DNA from: Ampelocalamus luodianensis
Lineage: Eukaryota; Streptophyta; Magnoliopsida; Poales; Poaceae
Assembly (NCBI GenBank): GCA_036346255.1
Contig: CM070622.1
Coordinates: 31,894,751-31,958,750 of the forward strand
DNA: 64,000 bases
Direction of reading: 5' to 3'
Program-made: the position numbers and the translations under genes
Part shown: positions 1 to 10,019 of the stretch, one piece after another
How positions within the stretch are numbered: position 1 is the first letter of the stretch
How the letters are laid out: each line of letters opens with the position of its first letter
Notes under the pieces: model-generated
What the model was told of the DNA's origin: nothing
Database searches by the model: none
What the model saw: only the letters and a program-made list of their open reading frames with translations

Positions 1-252
1 GCACTCTTGATCAGCTCTTATTTTCGAACCCGAAGAGCGGATGAGCAAAGGAACAACCAAAGGAACAAGGTGAAGATCACTAGCAACAGCAAAAGACTTT
101 GAAATAAAGGAATGCGAAGCTCCAGAATCGAACAACACTGTAGCAGGACCAGAGTTGACAAGAAGCGTACCCAATACAACGTCAGGTGCCTCCTGTGCCT
201 CCTCGGTCAAGATGTGGTTGACTCGACCACTTCCCAAGCCTTGGGTCTTATG
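1..252 (-). mobile_element. Ty3/gypsy protease fragment (continues off window)
   Basis: Read on the minus strand, this segment encodes the retropepsin part of a gypsy polyprotein. The active-site triad motif is clear in VLFDSGASHSFIS, preceded by a segment ending in DVVLGTLLVNSGPAT. Retropepsin cleaves the Gag-Pol polyprotein inside the particle. The frame was once continuous with the gag segment at 5097-6153. The two are separated only by the insertion at 258-5091, whose 5-bp target duplication (GATAG on plus) flanks both sides. Reverse transcriptase, RNase H and integrase would lie beyond base 1. The gag part carries stop codons, so the element is not functional as read. Family assignment is confident; the lineage within Ty3/gypsy is not determined. 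Confidence 0.85.
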
Positions 253-819
253 GATAGTGTAACATCCCAATTTTGGGCTTGTGTTTCAAATGTAAGAAAA
301 TGAGTAGAAATTAAAACTTTTTCTTACATCATGTATTTCTTGTATGTACTAAACAATTATTGTACAAGAGTTATGGAAATACATAGTCACAAGTCTTTGA
401 TCCAAATCTTGATCCTTCAAAAACATTCTTGTTCCATCTTGTGGTAATCTCCTGGAAATATTTTTCTAAATTCTTGGGTTGGTATGTGACCCCTCTGAAA
501 AATTTCACAATTTTTAGAAATTATTTGAATACTTTTGGAGGTCAGTCAAACCTACTCAAATTCTGGTCAAACTGGGGACCAGCACCTTGTGGAATTTTTG
601 GAGGAAAATGTATAGCACAAAAACCTTTGGAAATTTTATACAAGGTCAATAACTCAGCTAGCAAGCTCCTGTAAAAATTTCATAATTTTTGGAGTGAGTT
701 TGCTACCTCAAGCAAATCCCCAAACTTCAGCTCGGTTTGAAACCCAAAAATTAGGGCCGAGTCAGACTCGGGCTCAAGTCAGACCCGAGTCCGACCCAGC
801 TTTTGGTCTCGGTCGAGCC

Positions 820-3045
820 AGCCGCTTAGACCTCCTCGGGCTCGCGCCACTTGGGCGTCAGCGGTGGGTGGTCCAGGCCGTTGGATTCTCATCCAATGCT
901 CCCGACCTCCCCGCTGCTCTACTAAGCATTGGAGCACCCTCAGCCGAGTGATGTTGATCCTGCAGTCTAGGACCTCCCCAGGACCTCCTCTCCGCTAAGA
1001 CCTCCTCTGCCTCGGGAGATCAAGGACGTCCAGGACCTCCCCAAGTGCATCAGGGACGTCTAGGACCTCCCTCAACCCTGTTTTTCTTCTCCACGACCTC
1101 CCCGAGGTTTGGTCATCATGGGTTTCGAGCCCCTGTGCCGGTGTCAGTGTCAGAGCGGTTGGGAGTAGTGGCCTGTCACTTTTTGGTCCTTCCCAACGTC
1201 TCTTTCTGCCACACATTTAATGTGTCGGACCTTTTGCCTAAAGAAGTCGACCCTACCGGCTCTGTCACATCTAGCAAGTCCATGGCGGGGTGTGTGCACC
1301 GAAGCTTGCTCGCCATGGCTATGCTCTTTTGTCTACATAAGACCCCGAGCTCCTCCTGTCTCCTTTAGTCTTTCTCTCCTCCACCAAACTTCAAGAACAC
1401 ACCATTGTCGGTTTTGAAGTTCTTCAAGATCACCCAGAGCTCTGCGTTTAATTGCCAACTTGGTTTCCAACTTGTTCAATTATTCCACCTCGCGCATCTT
1501 TTCTTAACCAAATCGGTTGGTTTCAGGGAAGGTATTGTGGGGACTGTTTCTTCAAGTCCGTCCTTTGCTTTCTTCTTCGTCTCAAACAAGCTTGGTCACG
1601 GAGCACCTCTTTCGACATCAACCTCTCCTCCGAGCTCCTCTGGACCTCATCTTGGCCCTGGTGAGTTCATCCTAGCCTCCTAGAGCTCGAGGATTAGCTT
1701 AGTTAGAGCGTAGCATAGCTTTGTCGTTGTTTTCAGTTTTGCCGAAACCCTAATTACCACCCTCTCCGGCTCGCGCTGCGTCGAGCCATCGCGCCGAGAG
1801 CTAGCCCGATGAGTCGCGGTGCTTTTATGAGCGTAGTGGTGCCCTTGGTTCCCGCCGACGTGGTCCACGTCGCCGGTGGTGAACTCTCCTTTGGCTCGGG
1901 CATTTTTGCCGTGTCGTACTCGGACAGGATCCGTTAGCTTATGATTGGCATTAATGGTGTCAGAGGTTGTCCTTTATTCTTTGTCTTGCGCGGTGTCGCG
2001 TGCCCTCTAAGCCCCGACCTCCTTGGAGGAATCGTATCCGTTAAAGATCACCCTAAGATTAGATCAGTGCAGTAGGCGTTTTCTGAAAACTCTAAGTCTT
2101 AGGACCTCCTAGGGTTAATCTCGTGGTTGAAGACCTCCTCAGTTAGCTCTTGGTCGTAGGATCCCTCTCTGTTAAAACCTAGCACCAGACCTCCCTTTTG
2201 TTTTGATCCTAGCCGTCGGGACCACCCTGGTTAAATCACGGCCGATAGGACCATACTGCATAAAAGACCTCTCCATGGTCATTTTGCAAAGACCACCCTA
2301 GACCACCCCTCGAGTCCTCTTTGTAAAAGCCACCTGATGGTTTACAAAGAAAACCCGCTCGAGGACCTCTTAGGTGCAATCCTAGCCGTTCACGACCTCC
2401 CCGGATTTAGATCTGAGCGTTAGATCTCCTTTGTAAAATCCTTAGTCTCAGGACCTCCCTCCGCGTTGATCTGAACCGTTCAGGACCTTCCTAGGCCTAA
2501 TCTGAGCCGTCCAGATCTCCTCCGATTAGAACCCTGTCGCATAGGACCTCCCCGAGTAGATCTTGGCCATCCAAGACCTCCTCGTGTAAATCCCAGCCGA
2601 TCAAGACCTCCCCCTGGAGATCTTGACCGTCTAGGACCTCCTCCTTTAGATCCGTAGCTTTAGGACCTCCTCCTCAGGTCTCAACCGTTAGATTTAGATC
2701 TAACGGGCTGGACCTCCCTCACTTGATCGTGATCGTTATAGACCTCCCTTTGGAGATCTAGACCGTTGAAGACCTCCTCCGTGAGATCTTAGCCGTCCAG
2801 ACCTCCCTCTGTAGGTTTAGCCTTAGGACCTCCCCTAGTGCTCGGGACCGCCAGACCTCGATCTGACGGTCACGACCTCCGTTAGGTGCGAGGACCTCCT
2901 TTGCATGTGCTGTGCATGCACTGGTCGTGGCCATTGGATCTAATCTCAACGGTCGGACCTCCCGCAGCGGAGGAGGTCTTTTAGCGTGAGTTTCGAGATC
3001 CGTGGCCTGCGATGCAAGATCAACGACCACGACCTCTCCTTTTCC
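820..3045 (+). repeat. Degenerate GACCTCC-based tandem repeat inside the giant LTR
   Basis: The heptamer GACCTCC recurs dozens of times, most regularly between about 2000 and 3050. There it is spaced roughly 30-45 bases and alternates with an AGATCT-like word and a CCGTC/CCGTT word. Units differ by substitutions and small indels, so this is an old and uneven minisatellite. It lies wholly inside the insertion at 258-5091 and is absent from the 664-bp short relative. Function is unknown. Confidence 0.75.
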
Positions 3046-3054
3046 TTGATTCAT

Positions 3055-4280
3055 TTGGACCCCACAGAGCTCAAATTTTCTAAGTCTTTTGATGTTTCAA
3101 ATTTCAAAAGCGCATAATTTTGTCAGTTTAACTCCTTTTTGAATGATTCCAATTGCTTTAGCTCTCTTAGAGTATGAACTTTAATTTGAGAATGAATTTA
3201 GGCACTGTTATATAGTAGAAAATGATTTTAACTGCATGATCTTGTTTAGTGAAAAAGGTTGTTTATAAATTCATTGAAAATTTGTAAAATGCATAACTTA
3301 TTCTCTGTTATTCCAAACTGAGCAAACTAAGTTTTGTTAAAACCCACTAGGAATGTACTGTAATATAGAATAGGTCTTCATATGATCCTTGCCACTGAAA
3401 TTAATGATTCACTAGTTTTAGAACTTAGAAAAATCATAACTAATTCTTTTCAACTCCAAATTGTGCAAACTCAGTTTTGCTGTTGTTAGGATAACCATAT
3501 CTACCTACCAAAAAAATTCAAGTTCCAGATCATTCTAGAAATTTTCGCTATGAACAGTAACTGTAATTAATTTAATTAGGATTTTTCAGGCTGAGAGAAC
3601 TTAGTTTAGCCATAACTTTTTCATGCTGAGTCCAAATGAAGTGATTCTTGTTTATAAAATTGTCTAAAATCAACCTCTAGCTGCTGTAGAAATTTCATGG
3701 GATTTGGTTGTTCTTTGCTGTTGAGTTCCTTTTGGTGTTCTTCGTTCTTATCGGTTCTTATCGCCTTTTCGCGTTAGGTTCCGAAGAATTTATTGAACCT
3801 GAGGCACTCCCCTCTGCAGCAAGACCAATCCCAGCAAGGCAAGCAGTTTGATCATGTTAATCCCAGTATTTTAAGTATTTATGTTGATTACAAATTTTAT
3901 GTATGCATTGCTACTTTGTGTTAAACTATTGTCGATAGTTGACCTAGTAGATGCATTTCCTTAGGCAAATGATTATCCAGGCAATTTGTGCGTGCTAACC
4001 ACACTAGAGGGTATGGGACCTCTCTTGACTTAGTACTTTGGCGTGTATTGGTTTCGGGTCGCAGGGAGTCGCAGGAGGGATGGTGCTAGGAGCATTGTAG
4101 TGTCCGAAAGGCTTCCCCCGTGATGGCTGGTTGTCTTTCGGCTTGCAATGTAAGCGTATGGGTTTCTACCCATACGAACGGCTCGTAGTCAATGCACAAT
4201 ATTGGAAAGCGTCTCGTAGGACTTAGCCGTGCTAGCATACCTTCGGAAGTGTGCTTTGTGGCTTAAAGGCGGTCTGAAGT
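3055..4280 (+). other. AT-rich middle of the giant LTR, no gene seen
   Basis: This part of the LTR is AT-rich, with phrases such as the CATAAC-TTTT word near 3110, 3285, 3435 and 3610 that are typical of grass gypsy LTRs. No open frame has a recognisable domain. Confidence 0.6.
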
Positions 4281-4350
4281 GTGGGTACATAGGTACACCC
4301 CTGCAGGGTTAAAACTATTCGAATAGCCTCGTCCTAGGTTATGGACACGC
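4281..4350 (+). promoter_or_regulatory. Conserved LTR block 1 (TATTCGAATAG core)
   Basis: The block contains a TGGGTA-GTACACC word, CTGCAG, the palindrome CTATTCGAATAG, a GCGTCC-like word and TTATGGACA. The same order of words occurs in both LTRs of the inner gypsy element (18059-18130, 26174-26240) and, reversed, in both LTRs of the outer one (13688-13750, 33968-34030). Conservation across otherwise dissimilar LTRs suggests a cis-acting role, perhaps promoter or packaging; that is inference. Confidence 0.6.
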
Positions 4351-4642
4351 TTGGGTAAGCTTTCAAGAGTTAGACTACAACCTTTTGATTAAAACTTGAT
4401 GGGTGGTACGAATCGGGGATTCGTGATATGTTGTGGTGACTATTGGGATAGTCACTTCCAGGTGGTTACTTGTATGTATCTTTATTTCGCTGTTATTTTG
4501 ACAACAAAACAGATTTGCATACTTGCTTTTAAATGTATTACATTATTGCAAATAAAGTTGACTTTATGCAAAATAAAACATACAACCTCCACCTAAATAA
4601 GCTTGCATGTAGTTTATGAATAGGTCTGCTATTCCACACGTC

Positions 4643-4670
4643 AGTCTTGCGAGTACCTTTGTGTACTCGG
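4643..4670 (+). promoter_or_regulatory. Conserved LTR block 2 (GAGTAC...GTACTC stem)
   Basis: CTTGCGAGTAC is followed after a short loop by TGTACTC, which can form a small hairpin. Versions occur at 6671-6697, 13345-13373, 18400-18430, 26511-26540 and 33626-33655, always in the 3' half of the LTR in its sense orientation. Its placement would fit an RNA signal near the R region, but this is inference. Confidence 0.5.
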
Positions 4671-5096
4671 TTATCTTGCTTAAATGTAATTGTTGCGGAG
4701 GAAGAAGGTGAGATTGAGGGCCTCACTTCGTGAGTTGTCTTTGTGGTAGCTTGCGAGGTGTCTAGCTTAGCGGCCGGTCGGTTGCCTTGTGGGTGGTGTG
4801 GCTAACCGGTCGACTTTTGTTCAAGCCATCTTATGGCACCTTTGCTTCCGCTGTCATTCTTGTTTATTGTTCTATTTGGCATTCGGCTCTTTTGTAATAA
4901 CTTTATTTTATGTATGTCGTTGTTGAACTTAGTGATGTATCTTTGTATGGAAATGATGTGTAATTTTGTGATGATGTGCATATCTTGCAGTGCAGGAAGC
5001 ATATGTCCATCGAGGCTTAGAATGTTTAATTAGTAATGCTAGAACCATTTGGGGGTTAAGTGTTACTAGTTAAATATTTCGGGTCCTCACAGATAG

Positions 5097-6153
5097 TCTT
5101 CTGGTCTGGGGGATGACCACCTCCTTGCCCGCGTCCTCCATTAGGACGAGGGGCCGCTCTAGTCTTCTTAGGGCAACTATTCACATAGTGGCCCTTGTCG
5201 TTGCAGAAGAAACAGGTGACCTCGACAGCAGGATTGCAGAGGCCACCCTGCTGAACCGCAGGTGCACGTGGCTGAAACACGGCCTACGTAGGACGAGGAA
5301 TTGGCGTCGACGGCCTCGGTGGTGGTGGAGCCTAAGAATGGGCCACGGGGGCTGGCCCAACACGAGGACGAGATAGGTTGGCCCTTGCTAACTTCTGGGC
5401 CTCCCACTTGCGCTTGCGGGACTCTCCCAATGCTCTTGCCTTGTGCTCGGCAACAATGGCCTTGTCGACCAAAGTCTAAAAGTCGGGGAAGTCAACAATC
5501 GACAGCTTGTCCTGCAGCTCCTCGGACAAACTATCCAAGAACTTCTCCTGCTTGGCTTCATCGATGGACACCTCCTCAGGAGCATACCGAGCCAAGTGGT
5601 TGAACTCGTGTGGATACTTGGTCATAGATCTACGCCCTTGCTTGAGTGCAAGAAACTCCTTCTTCTTGAGCTTCATCAAGCCGGCGGGAACATGAGCCCG
5701 ACGGAAGGCAGTACGAAACTCCTCCCAAGTGACAACGTGGCCTGCGGGCTGCATAGCGAGAAAGTTCTCCCACCAAGAGAGTGTTGCACCCTCCAGCTGA
5801 TGGGATGCAAAGAGTGCCTTCTCCTGATCCTGGCACTGAGCAATGTTGAGCTTCCGCTCAACCAGACGCAACCAGTCGTCTGCGTCAAGTGGATCCTCAG
5901 ACCGGGAGAAAGTGGGTGGCTGGGTGCGAAGGAACTCTGAGAGTCCCCCTCGCGACTGATGTTCACCTCCTCCCCCTAATCCGGAGGCACCAGAGAGAGT
6001 GGAGGTATTCCTCGCAATAACCTCCAAGATCTGCGTCTGATCCATCCGATTCCGCTTGATCTGAGCGAGAACCTTAGCCATGGTCGGAGGAGGTGGGAGC
6101 TCCTCATCATGACCAGCTGGCTGACTCTATCTGTTTCGAGTTCTTCCAGCCAT
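5097..6153 (-). pseudogene. Ty3/gypsy gag pseudogene
   Basis: Minus-strand gag of the same element as the protease fragment at 1-252. The ATG at 6153-6151 opens MAGRTRNR and is followed at once by TAG. The frame then continues through a capsid-like domain (LEGATLSWWENF, then WEEFRTAFRRAHVP) to a second TAG after VDFPDF near 5475. A CCHC zinc knuckle, CFFCNDKGHYVNSC, lies at about 5170-5215. Gag would form the virus-like particle and bind the element's RNA. Both stops look like CAG to TAG changes, as expected from deamination of methylated CHG cytosine. The frame resumes after the second stop and runs to the insertion at 5091. No LTR or primer-binding site is seen upstream (6154-6257). Confidence 0.88.
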
Positions 6154-6173
6154 CCTGTTCCACTAAAATGGGT

Positions 6174-7173
6174 TAGTGACAAAACCCCGTCAAACCTACC
6201 CAGCAGGCCATCGCGCCAGTCGACAAGCGCATCGGACGGGGGCGCAGTGACTCCCGTTGTGAGGACCCGGGATATCTAACTCTTAATACTTAACCTCCAA
6301 ATGGTTCTAGTATCACCAATTAAATATCCTAAGCCTCGGTGAATATGTACTTCCCAGAAATATAGTACACATACACCTTTACAAAATCATGCATCATTTT
6401 CATACACTTGCAATATCAAGTCTAGCAAAAGACTTACATAATATGGAGTTATCACACAAGAGCCGACGGGCCAAAAGATATCAAAGTAACAAAATAACAG
6501 CGAAAGCAAAATGCCATAAGATGGCGATAACACAAACCAACCAGTTAGCCAATAACCCACAAGGTAACCGACCGGGCCGCCAAGCTAGTCGCACCCACCG
6601 TAGCAAAACTCACAAAAGTTGATCCCTTGGGGATCCACTTCCTCCTCTACAACAATAAAGCAATGCAGATGAGTACAAACATGTACTCGCAAGACTTACC
6701 TAGAACTAAGGAAAAATATTTCTAGAGGGTGATCACAAGATTAACCAGAAAAGTTTCAAAAGGGTCATGACTTAGGTTAAAAGAGGCTTGTGATTTTGAA
6801 TTTACATAATTCCTTTACAAGAATTCTCAGAAATTTCATACAACAACCAAGTGTAAGAAAAGTTTTAATTTTCTCACATTTTCTTACATTTGAAACACAA
6901 GCCAAGAATTAGGATGTTACACCCGTGATAGGCAGGCCGAGCAGCACCGTGACGTCCTCTAGAGTGGAGGCCATCTCCCTGCATGGGATGTGGAAGGTGT
7001 GCCTCTCGGGCCGCTACTGGTCCACCAGAGTTGTCAGCAGCGACTGGTCGAACGAGAACCATCGTGACCGCTCCGGGCTAGCCTCGACCTCCCCGTTGTC
7101 CTCGACCGGAGCGTCGTCCTCATCGGTGGCCTCTACCATCCGAGCGATAGGTAGAAGGCCAGCCACGCTCAGC
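6174..7173 (-). pseudogene. Plant mobile domain (PMD) protein pseudogene, N-terminal half
   Basis: On the minus strand, after a likely splice acceptor (TTACAG, AG at plus 7174-7175), the frame reads RLSVAGLLPIARM, then FDQSLLTTLVDQ, a TAG stop at 7016-7014 where the family has Trp, then RPERHTFHIPCREM and LEDVTVLLGLPITG. This is the hallmark start of the aminotransferase-like plant mobile domain (PF10536), found in MAIN, in long-form PP7-type proteins and in many transposon-carried copies. The frame is cut in LGLPITG by the insertion at 6258-6921 (TSD CCCGT) and resumes at 6257 with VTAPPSDALVDWRDGLLGRF. It ends near 6174, where gypsy gag leader begins. The rest of the domain is missing. The stop, insertion and truncation make it non-functional. 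Confidence 0.75.
6258..6921 (-). mobile_element. 664-bp LTR-type insertion, TSD CCCGT, internally deleted relative of 258-5091
   Basis: On plus it begins TGTGAGGACCCGG and ends GGATGTTACA. It is flanked by CCCGT at 6253-6257 and 6922-6926 and interrupts the PMD frame exactly there. Its minus-strand sequence matches both ends of the insertion at 258-5091: the first about 70 bases, and the last about 400 bases including the GCGGCC-GGTCGGTT word and block 2. It lacks about 4 kb of the middle, including block 1 and the GACCTCC repeat. It lies in the opposite orientation to its larger relative. It is probably a solo LTR of a short subfamily. No coding sequence. Confidence 0.85.
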
Positions 7174-7239
7174 CTGTAAAGCATGAAGGAGTAAGTACAT
7201 AGCACGTACATATGATAATGAGAAGTGCCACATTTGGTA

Positions 7240-7560
7240 GACAAACCTGTCTGTCCAGCGTGAGTCTAGTTTCCAAGCCTGTCAGGGTGTCCGCGTACGG
7301 ACCACCCCCAAGTCAATCGCCTCGTCCCTGCCCGAAGGATGCGGGACACCATGGCTGGCGCGGTGCTGTGCGTTGACATGCCACCCGCAGGTCGTAAGGC
7401 CAGTCCGAACCACCTAGGTCATGAGCCATACCTGCAAATCAATTTTAAGTTAGTAATTACGACACAATTAGTGGTTTAATTATTTATAGTGTAGCTCCGA
7501 AAATTCTAAAAATTTAGTTGTATTATTCCGTAAACCGCATATTCCTTAACATATATAGCC
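7240..7560. other. Region upstream of the PMD fragment, no feature recognised
   Basis: This stretch lies on the 5' side of the PMD exon. It starts with GC-rich sequence, then becomes AT-rich. I see no coding frame with a recognisable domain. It may contain further eroded PMD exons. Confidence 0.4.
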
Positions 7561-7574
7561 ATAGCCGCATTTTG

Positions 7575-7665
7575 GTTTTAGGGTTTTAGGGTTTACGGTT
7601 TCAGGGTTTAGGGGTTAGGGTATGGGGTTAAGATGTTACGGTTCGGGTTAGGGTATATCCATAAT
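7575..7665 (+). repeat. Degenerate telomere-like TTTAGGG run
   Basis: Words such as GGTTTTAGGG, TTTAGGG, GGGTTTAGGG and GGGTTAGGG follow one another for about 90 bases with interruptions. The plant telomere unit is TTTAGGG. The run is too short and irregular to be a telomere and may be a chance simple repeat or an interstitial remnant. Confidence 0.5.
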
Positions 7666-7669
7666 CGCA

Positions 7670-8035
7670 TTACGACTATTAACAACTAAATTCGCGTTAG
7701 TTCTACGACTACATTATTTACAACTATTAACAATATGCGACGTACCTATCATGATTTTAGTTGCTAACCTATGAATACACTATTTTAACTTATTAACAAA
7801 ATGTCACTACACATCTAATGATTTAGTTGCTAACCTACACTATTTATGACTATTTACAACTACTCTATATGCTAACCTATTTACGACTACACTATTTGCT
7901 AACCTATACTATTTACGACTACACTATATGCTAACATATTTGCTAACCTATTTACAACTAGACTACTTGGTAACATGCACTATATGCTAACCTATTTGCT
8001 AATCTATTTAAGACTACATTATTTGCTAGCCTACC
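7670..8035 (+). repeat. Degenerate 20-30 bp repeat (TGCTAACCTATTT / ACGACTACACTAT)
   Basis: The words TTGCTAACCTA, TATTTACGACTACACTAT and TATGCTAACC recur about ten times with variable spacing. No coding frame or known function. The array lies between the PMD fragment and the Mutator-like terminus and is probably part of the same mobile unit. Confidence 0.6.
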
Positions 8036-8228
8036 ATGGTTTTGAAAACAAATTTACAAAGAAATGCAGGAGACTCACTAGACCTCTCCTCCTCTATTTC
8101 CCTCCCTCTCCTCTCCTCCTCTCTTCTTCTCTTTTCCTCTTCTTCTTCCCTTCTCTTTTTCGTCTTAGTCGCCTCTGGTTTTGCCCGACGAAGAGAAATG
8201 GCGATGGCGCCACGCGCGCGAGATATAA

Positions 8229-8485
8229 GCCCCTAATCGCTCAACTGTTGAGCGACTAGGGGCTAATAAGTCGCTCAACGCTTCAACGGAAGTAGCTCTA
8301 CCATTGATCGATAACTCCATGTGTCACTCAATGGTTGGGCGACTTGGATCGGTCGCCTCACGGTTGAGCGACTAGACCCAAGTCGCCCAACGGTGCAGAG
8401 ACACAATATTATTTTTGTAAAATAAAAAAAGTCATGCATATTACTATATTTTTGAATAAAATAATGATTATTTAAAAAAATCGCC
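8229..8485. mobile_element. Probable Mutator-like element terminus with palindromic subterminal repeats
   Basis: The segment opens with a near-perfect 35-bp palindrome at about 8229-8263, centred on TCGCTCAACTGTTGAGCGA. Degenerate copies of the same half-site continue to about 8397. The last 80 bases, read from 8485 inward on minus, begin GGCGATTTTTTTAAATAATC. They resemble the terminus of the MITE at 40648-40997, which begins GGAATTTTTTTAAAAATAAT and shares the TTTTATTCAAAA and AGTAATA words. I infer that this is the right end of an element whose other end lies outside the window or is lost, and that it may have carried the PMD sequence. The target duplication cannot be checked. Confidence 0.5.
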
Positions 8486-9735
8486 ATATTACTCAACCAC
8501 TCCAAGCTCTAGTTGTGTGTGGATGCTTCGTGATCCGTCAGCCACCACAATGCCTCATCTAGCCATCTTGTGGCTTTGCCGTTCACGCTTTTCCACATCA
8601 TGAGCTAAAGGCGACGAGCAAGAAGTAGCAAGCGGTGGCAATGGGCCGTGGGCGTTAGCTACTGACTAAACTGAGCTACAAAAATGAGTGCACAGCTAAA
8701 CCTAATTGCCTAAATTGTTGAAGAGTAGGAAAATGAAACTAGGTCAGTCATTCATGGCCTAGTGAGGAAGAAGTTGAAGTAGTGTGGGTCAAACTTAACA
8801 AGGCTTTTGGAGGTGCATCACAATCAGTGTGGCCATTTGAAGGGTTGAGTAATAGATGAACCTAATTGATACTACACACTCAATGTCCCCCAAAAAAATT
8901 GAATTCTTGAAGGGGCTACGTCCCACTTTGGCCTTGACTATCCTCCGCTCTGACAATGATATTGAATTATGGATTTCTAATGTCAAGATTGAGCCGTGTT
9001 TAGGGATCCTGTTAGGATGGGATCCCAAGGGTTCTCGTCTTCTTCAAGTGATACGGGCGTAATCGGCGAAAAATACCATTGGTTTTTTGAGGTGGTTGAT
9101 CTAGAAGTTTTTTTTTTGTTTTTGCTAGCACGTTGTTCTGGAATTCTGGATTTAATCCAATGACTAAGCTTAACAGTACTCGTTATCCCAAGCTTATCAA
9201 TTATATTTCAGTACCGACTGGAATGGCCAAAACATGCTATACCAGCACCCGAAGCGCCAGACAATAGCCTCAATCCCGTACCGCCCTTAATACCGGTCCA
9301 TTTTGGCCCATTCCGGTCATTCCGGTACCGGGCATAATTGATGCGACCACTCATTTGAATGAGCTCGGAAGGCTCAGTCCAATACTACTTTATCGTTAAG
9401 TGAAATTATGTTAGACTAATATGCTAGACTTATAGTAAAATGTATGAAGTTATGAACTCATGTTGTATTATTTAACTATACACGACCTTTGTATTTATGA
9501 AGTCATTGAACTATGTGTCATTTTTATTCTATAGTTATGTATTTGAAGTGAGATTCCAAGTGAAATCATGTGTGCATATAATTACATAAATATTTAAAGG
9601 AAAAATATATTTTTTAAAGTTTCAAATAATGTCCAAATTATGTCAAATAGTGTTAAATAGTACCAAATAGTGTCAAAAATAATTTTTTATCAATTGTTTT
9701 TATTTCACTTGCCACTTTCTGTGCCTCCCTAGCAC
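8486..9735. other. Intergenic, no recognisable gene
   Basis: A short open frame at 8856-9062 (+) shows no domain I recognise. The stretch 9200-9350 contains repeated ACCGGT/TTCCGGT words (ACCGGTCC, TTCCGGTCATTCCGGTACC) that look repeat-derived. From 9400 to 9720 it is AT-rich, with short repeated words such as CAAATAGTGT. Confidence 0.5.
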
Positions 9736-9885
9736 CGATTCGTCACTTCCGTGCCTCTATGACACGACAGTACCCTCTGCCGTGCCCATAGGGGTCGGAC
9801 TCGGCTTGGTCCGTATCCTAGGGGCCCGGATTTCACACGTAGCATTCGGTGGGGAGTCCGGTCCCCTAGGGCACAGTGGAGGGTG
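9736..9885. repeat. GC-rich segment related to the tandem repeat at 61.4 kb
   Basis: It contains CCTAGGGGCCCGGATTTCAC and CCCCTAGGGCAC. The repeat units near 61.5-61.7 kb contain CCTAGGGGGCCGGATTTCAC and GCCCTAGGGGCAC. The shared words suggest one repeat family at both places. No coding potential recognised. Confidence 0.4.
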
Positions 9886-10019
9886 CTATTTTTGGCATTA
9901 ACGTAGAAAGATGACCAAAATTACTATTAGCATGATTAATAGTGCCATATCTTATCTTAACTACTAAATATTAGTGTTTACCCGCGCAAACGGGATGATC
10001 GTCCCCGAATCACTCCTCA

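Larger units (their letters stand above)
258..5091 (+). mobile_element. 4.8-kb LTR-type insertion (probable giant solo LTR), TSD GATAG
   Basis: The segment begins TGTAACATCCC and ends GGGTCCTCACA, has TG...CA ends, and is flanked by the direct repeat GATAG (253-257 and 5092-5096). It interrupts the gag-protease frame of the older gypsy element exactly at that repeat. No internal PBS, polypurine tract or coding domain is visible, so a solo LTR left by LTR-LTR recombination is the simplest reading. It shares both ends with the 664-bp insertion at 6258-6921. It carries the two blocks also found in the other gypsy LTRs here (about 4281-4350 and 4643-4670). Sense orientation is inferred from the two larger elements, whose LTRs start TGTAAC in the sense of their PBS and PPT. 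Open frames inside have no recognisable domain and are not treated as genes. Confidence 0.8.

Noticed and set aside
2000..3050. Possible CRISPR-like regularly spaced repeat
   Set aside because: The GACCTCC units are short, variable and part of a plant LTR; spacing is irregular and no associated genes exist.
7575..7665. Possible telomere or chromosome end
   Set aside because: The TTTAGGG-like run is only about 90 bases, degenerate, and followed by ordinary repeat sequence.
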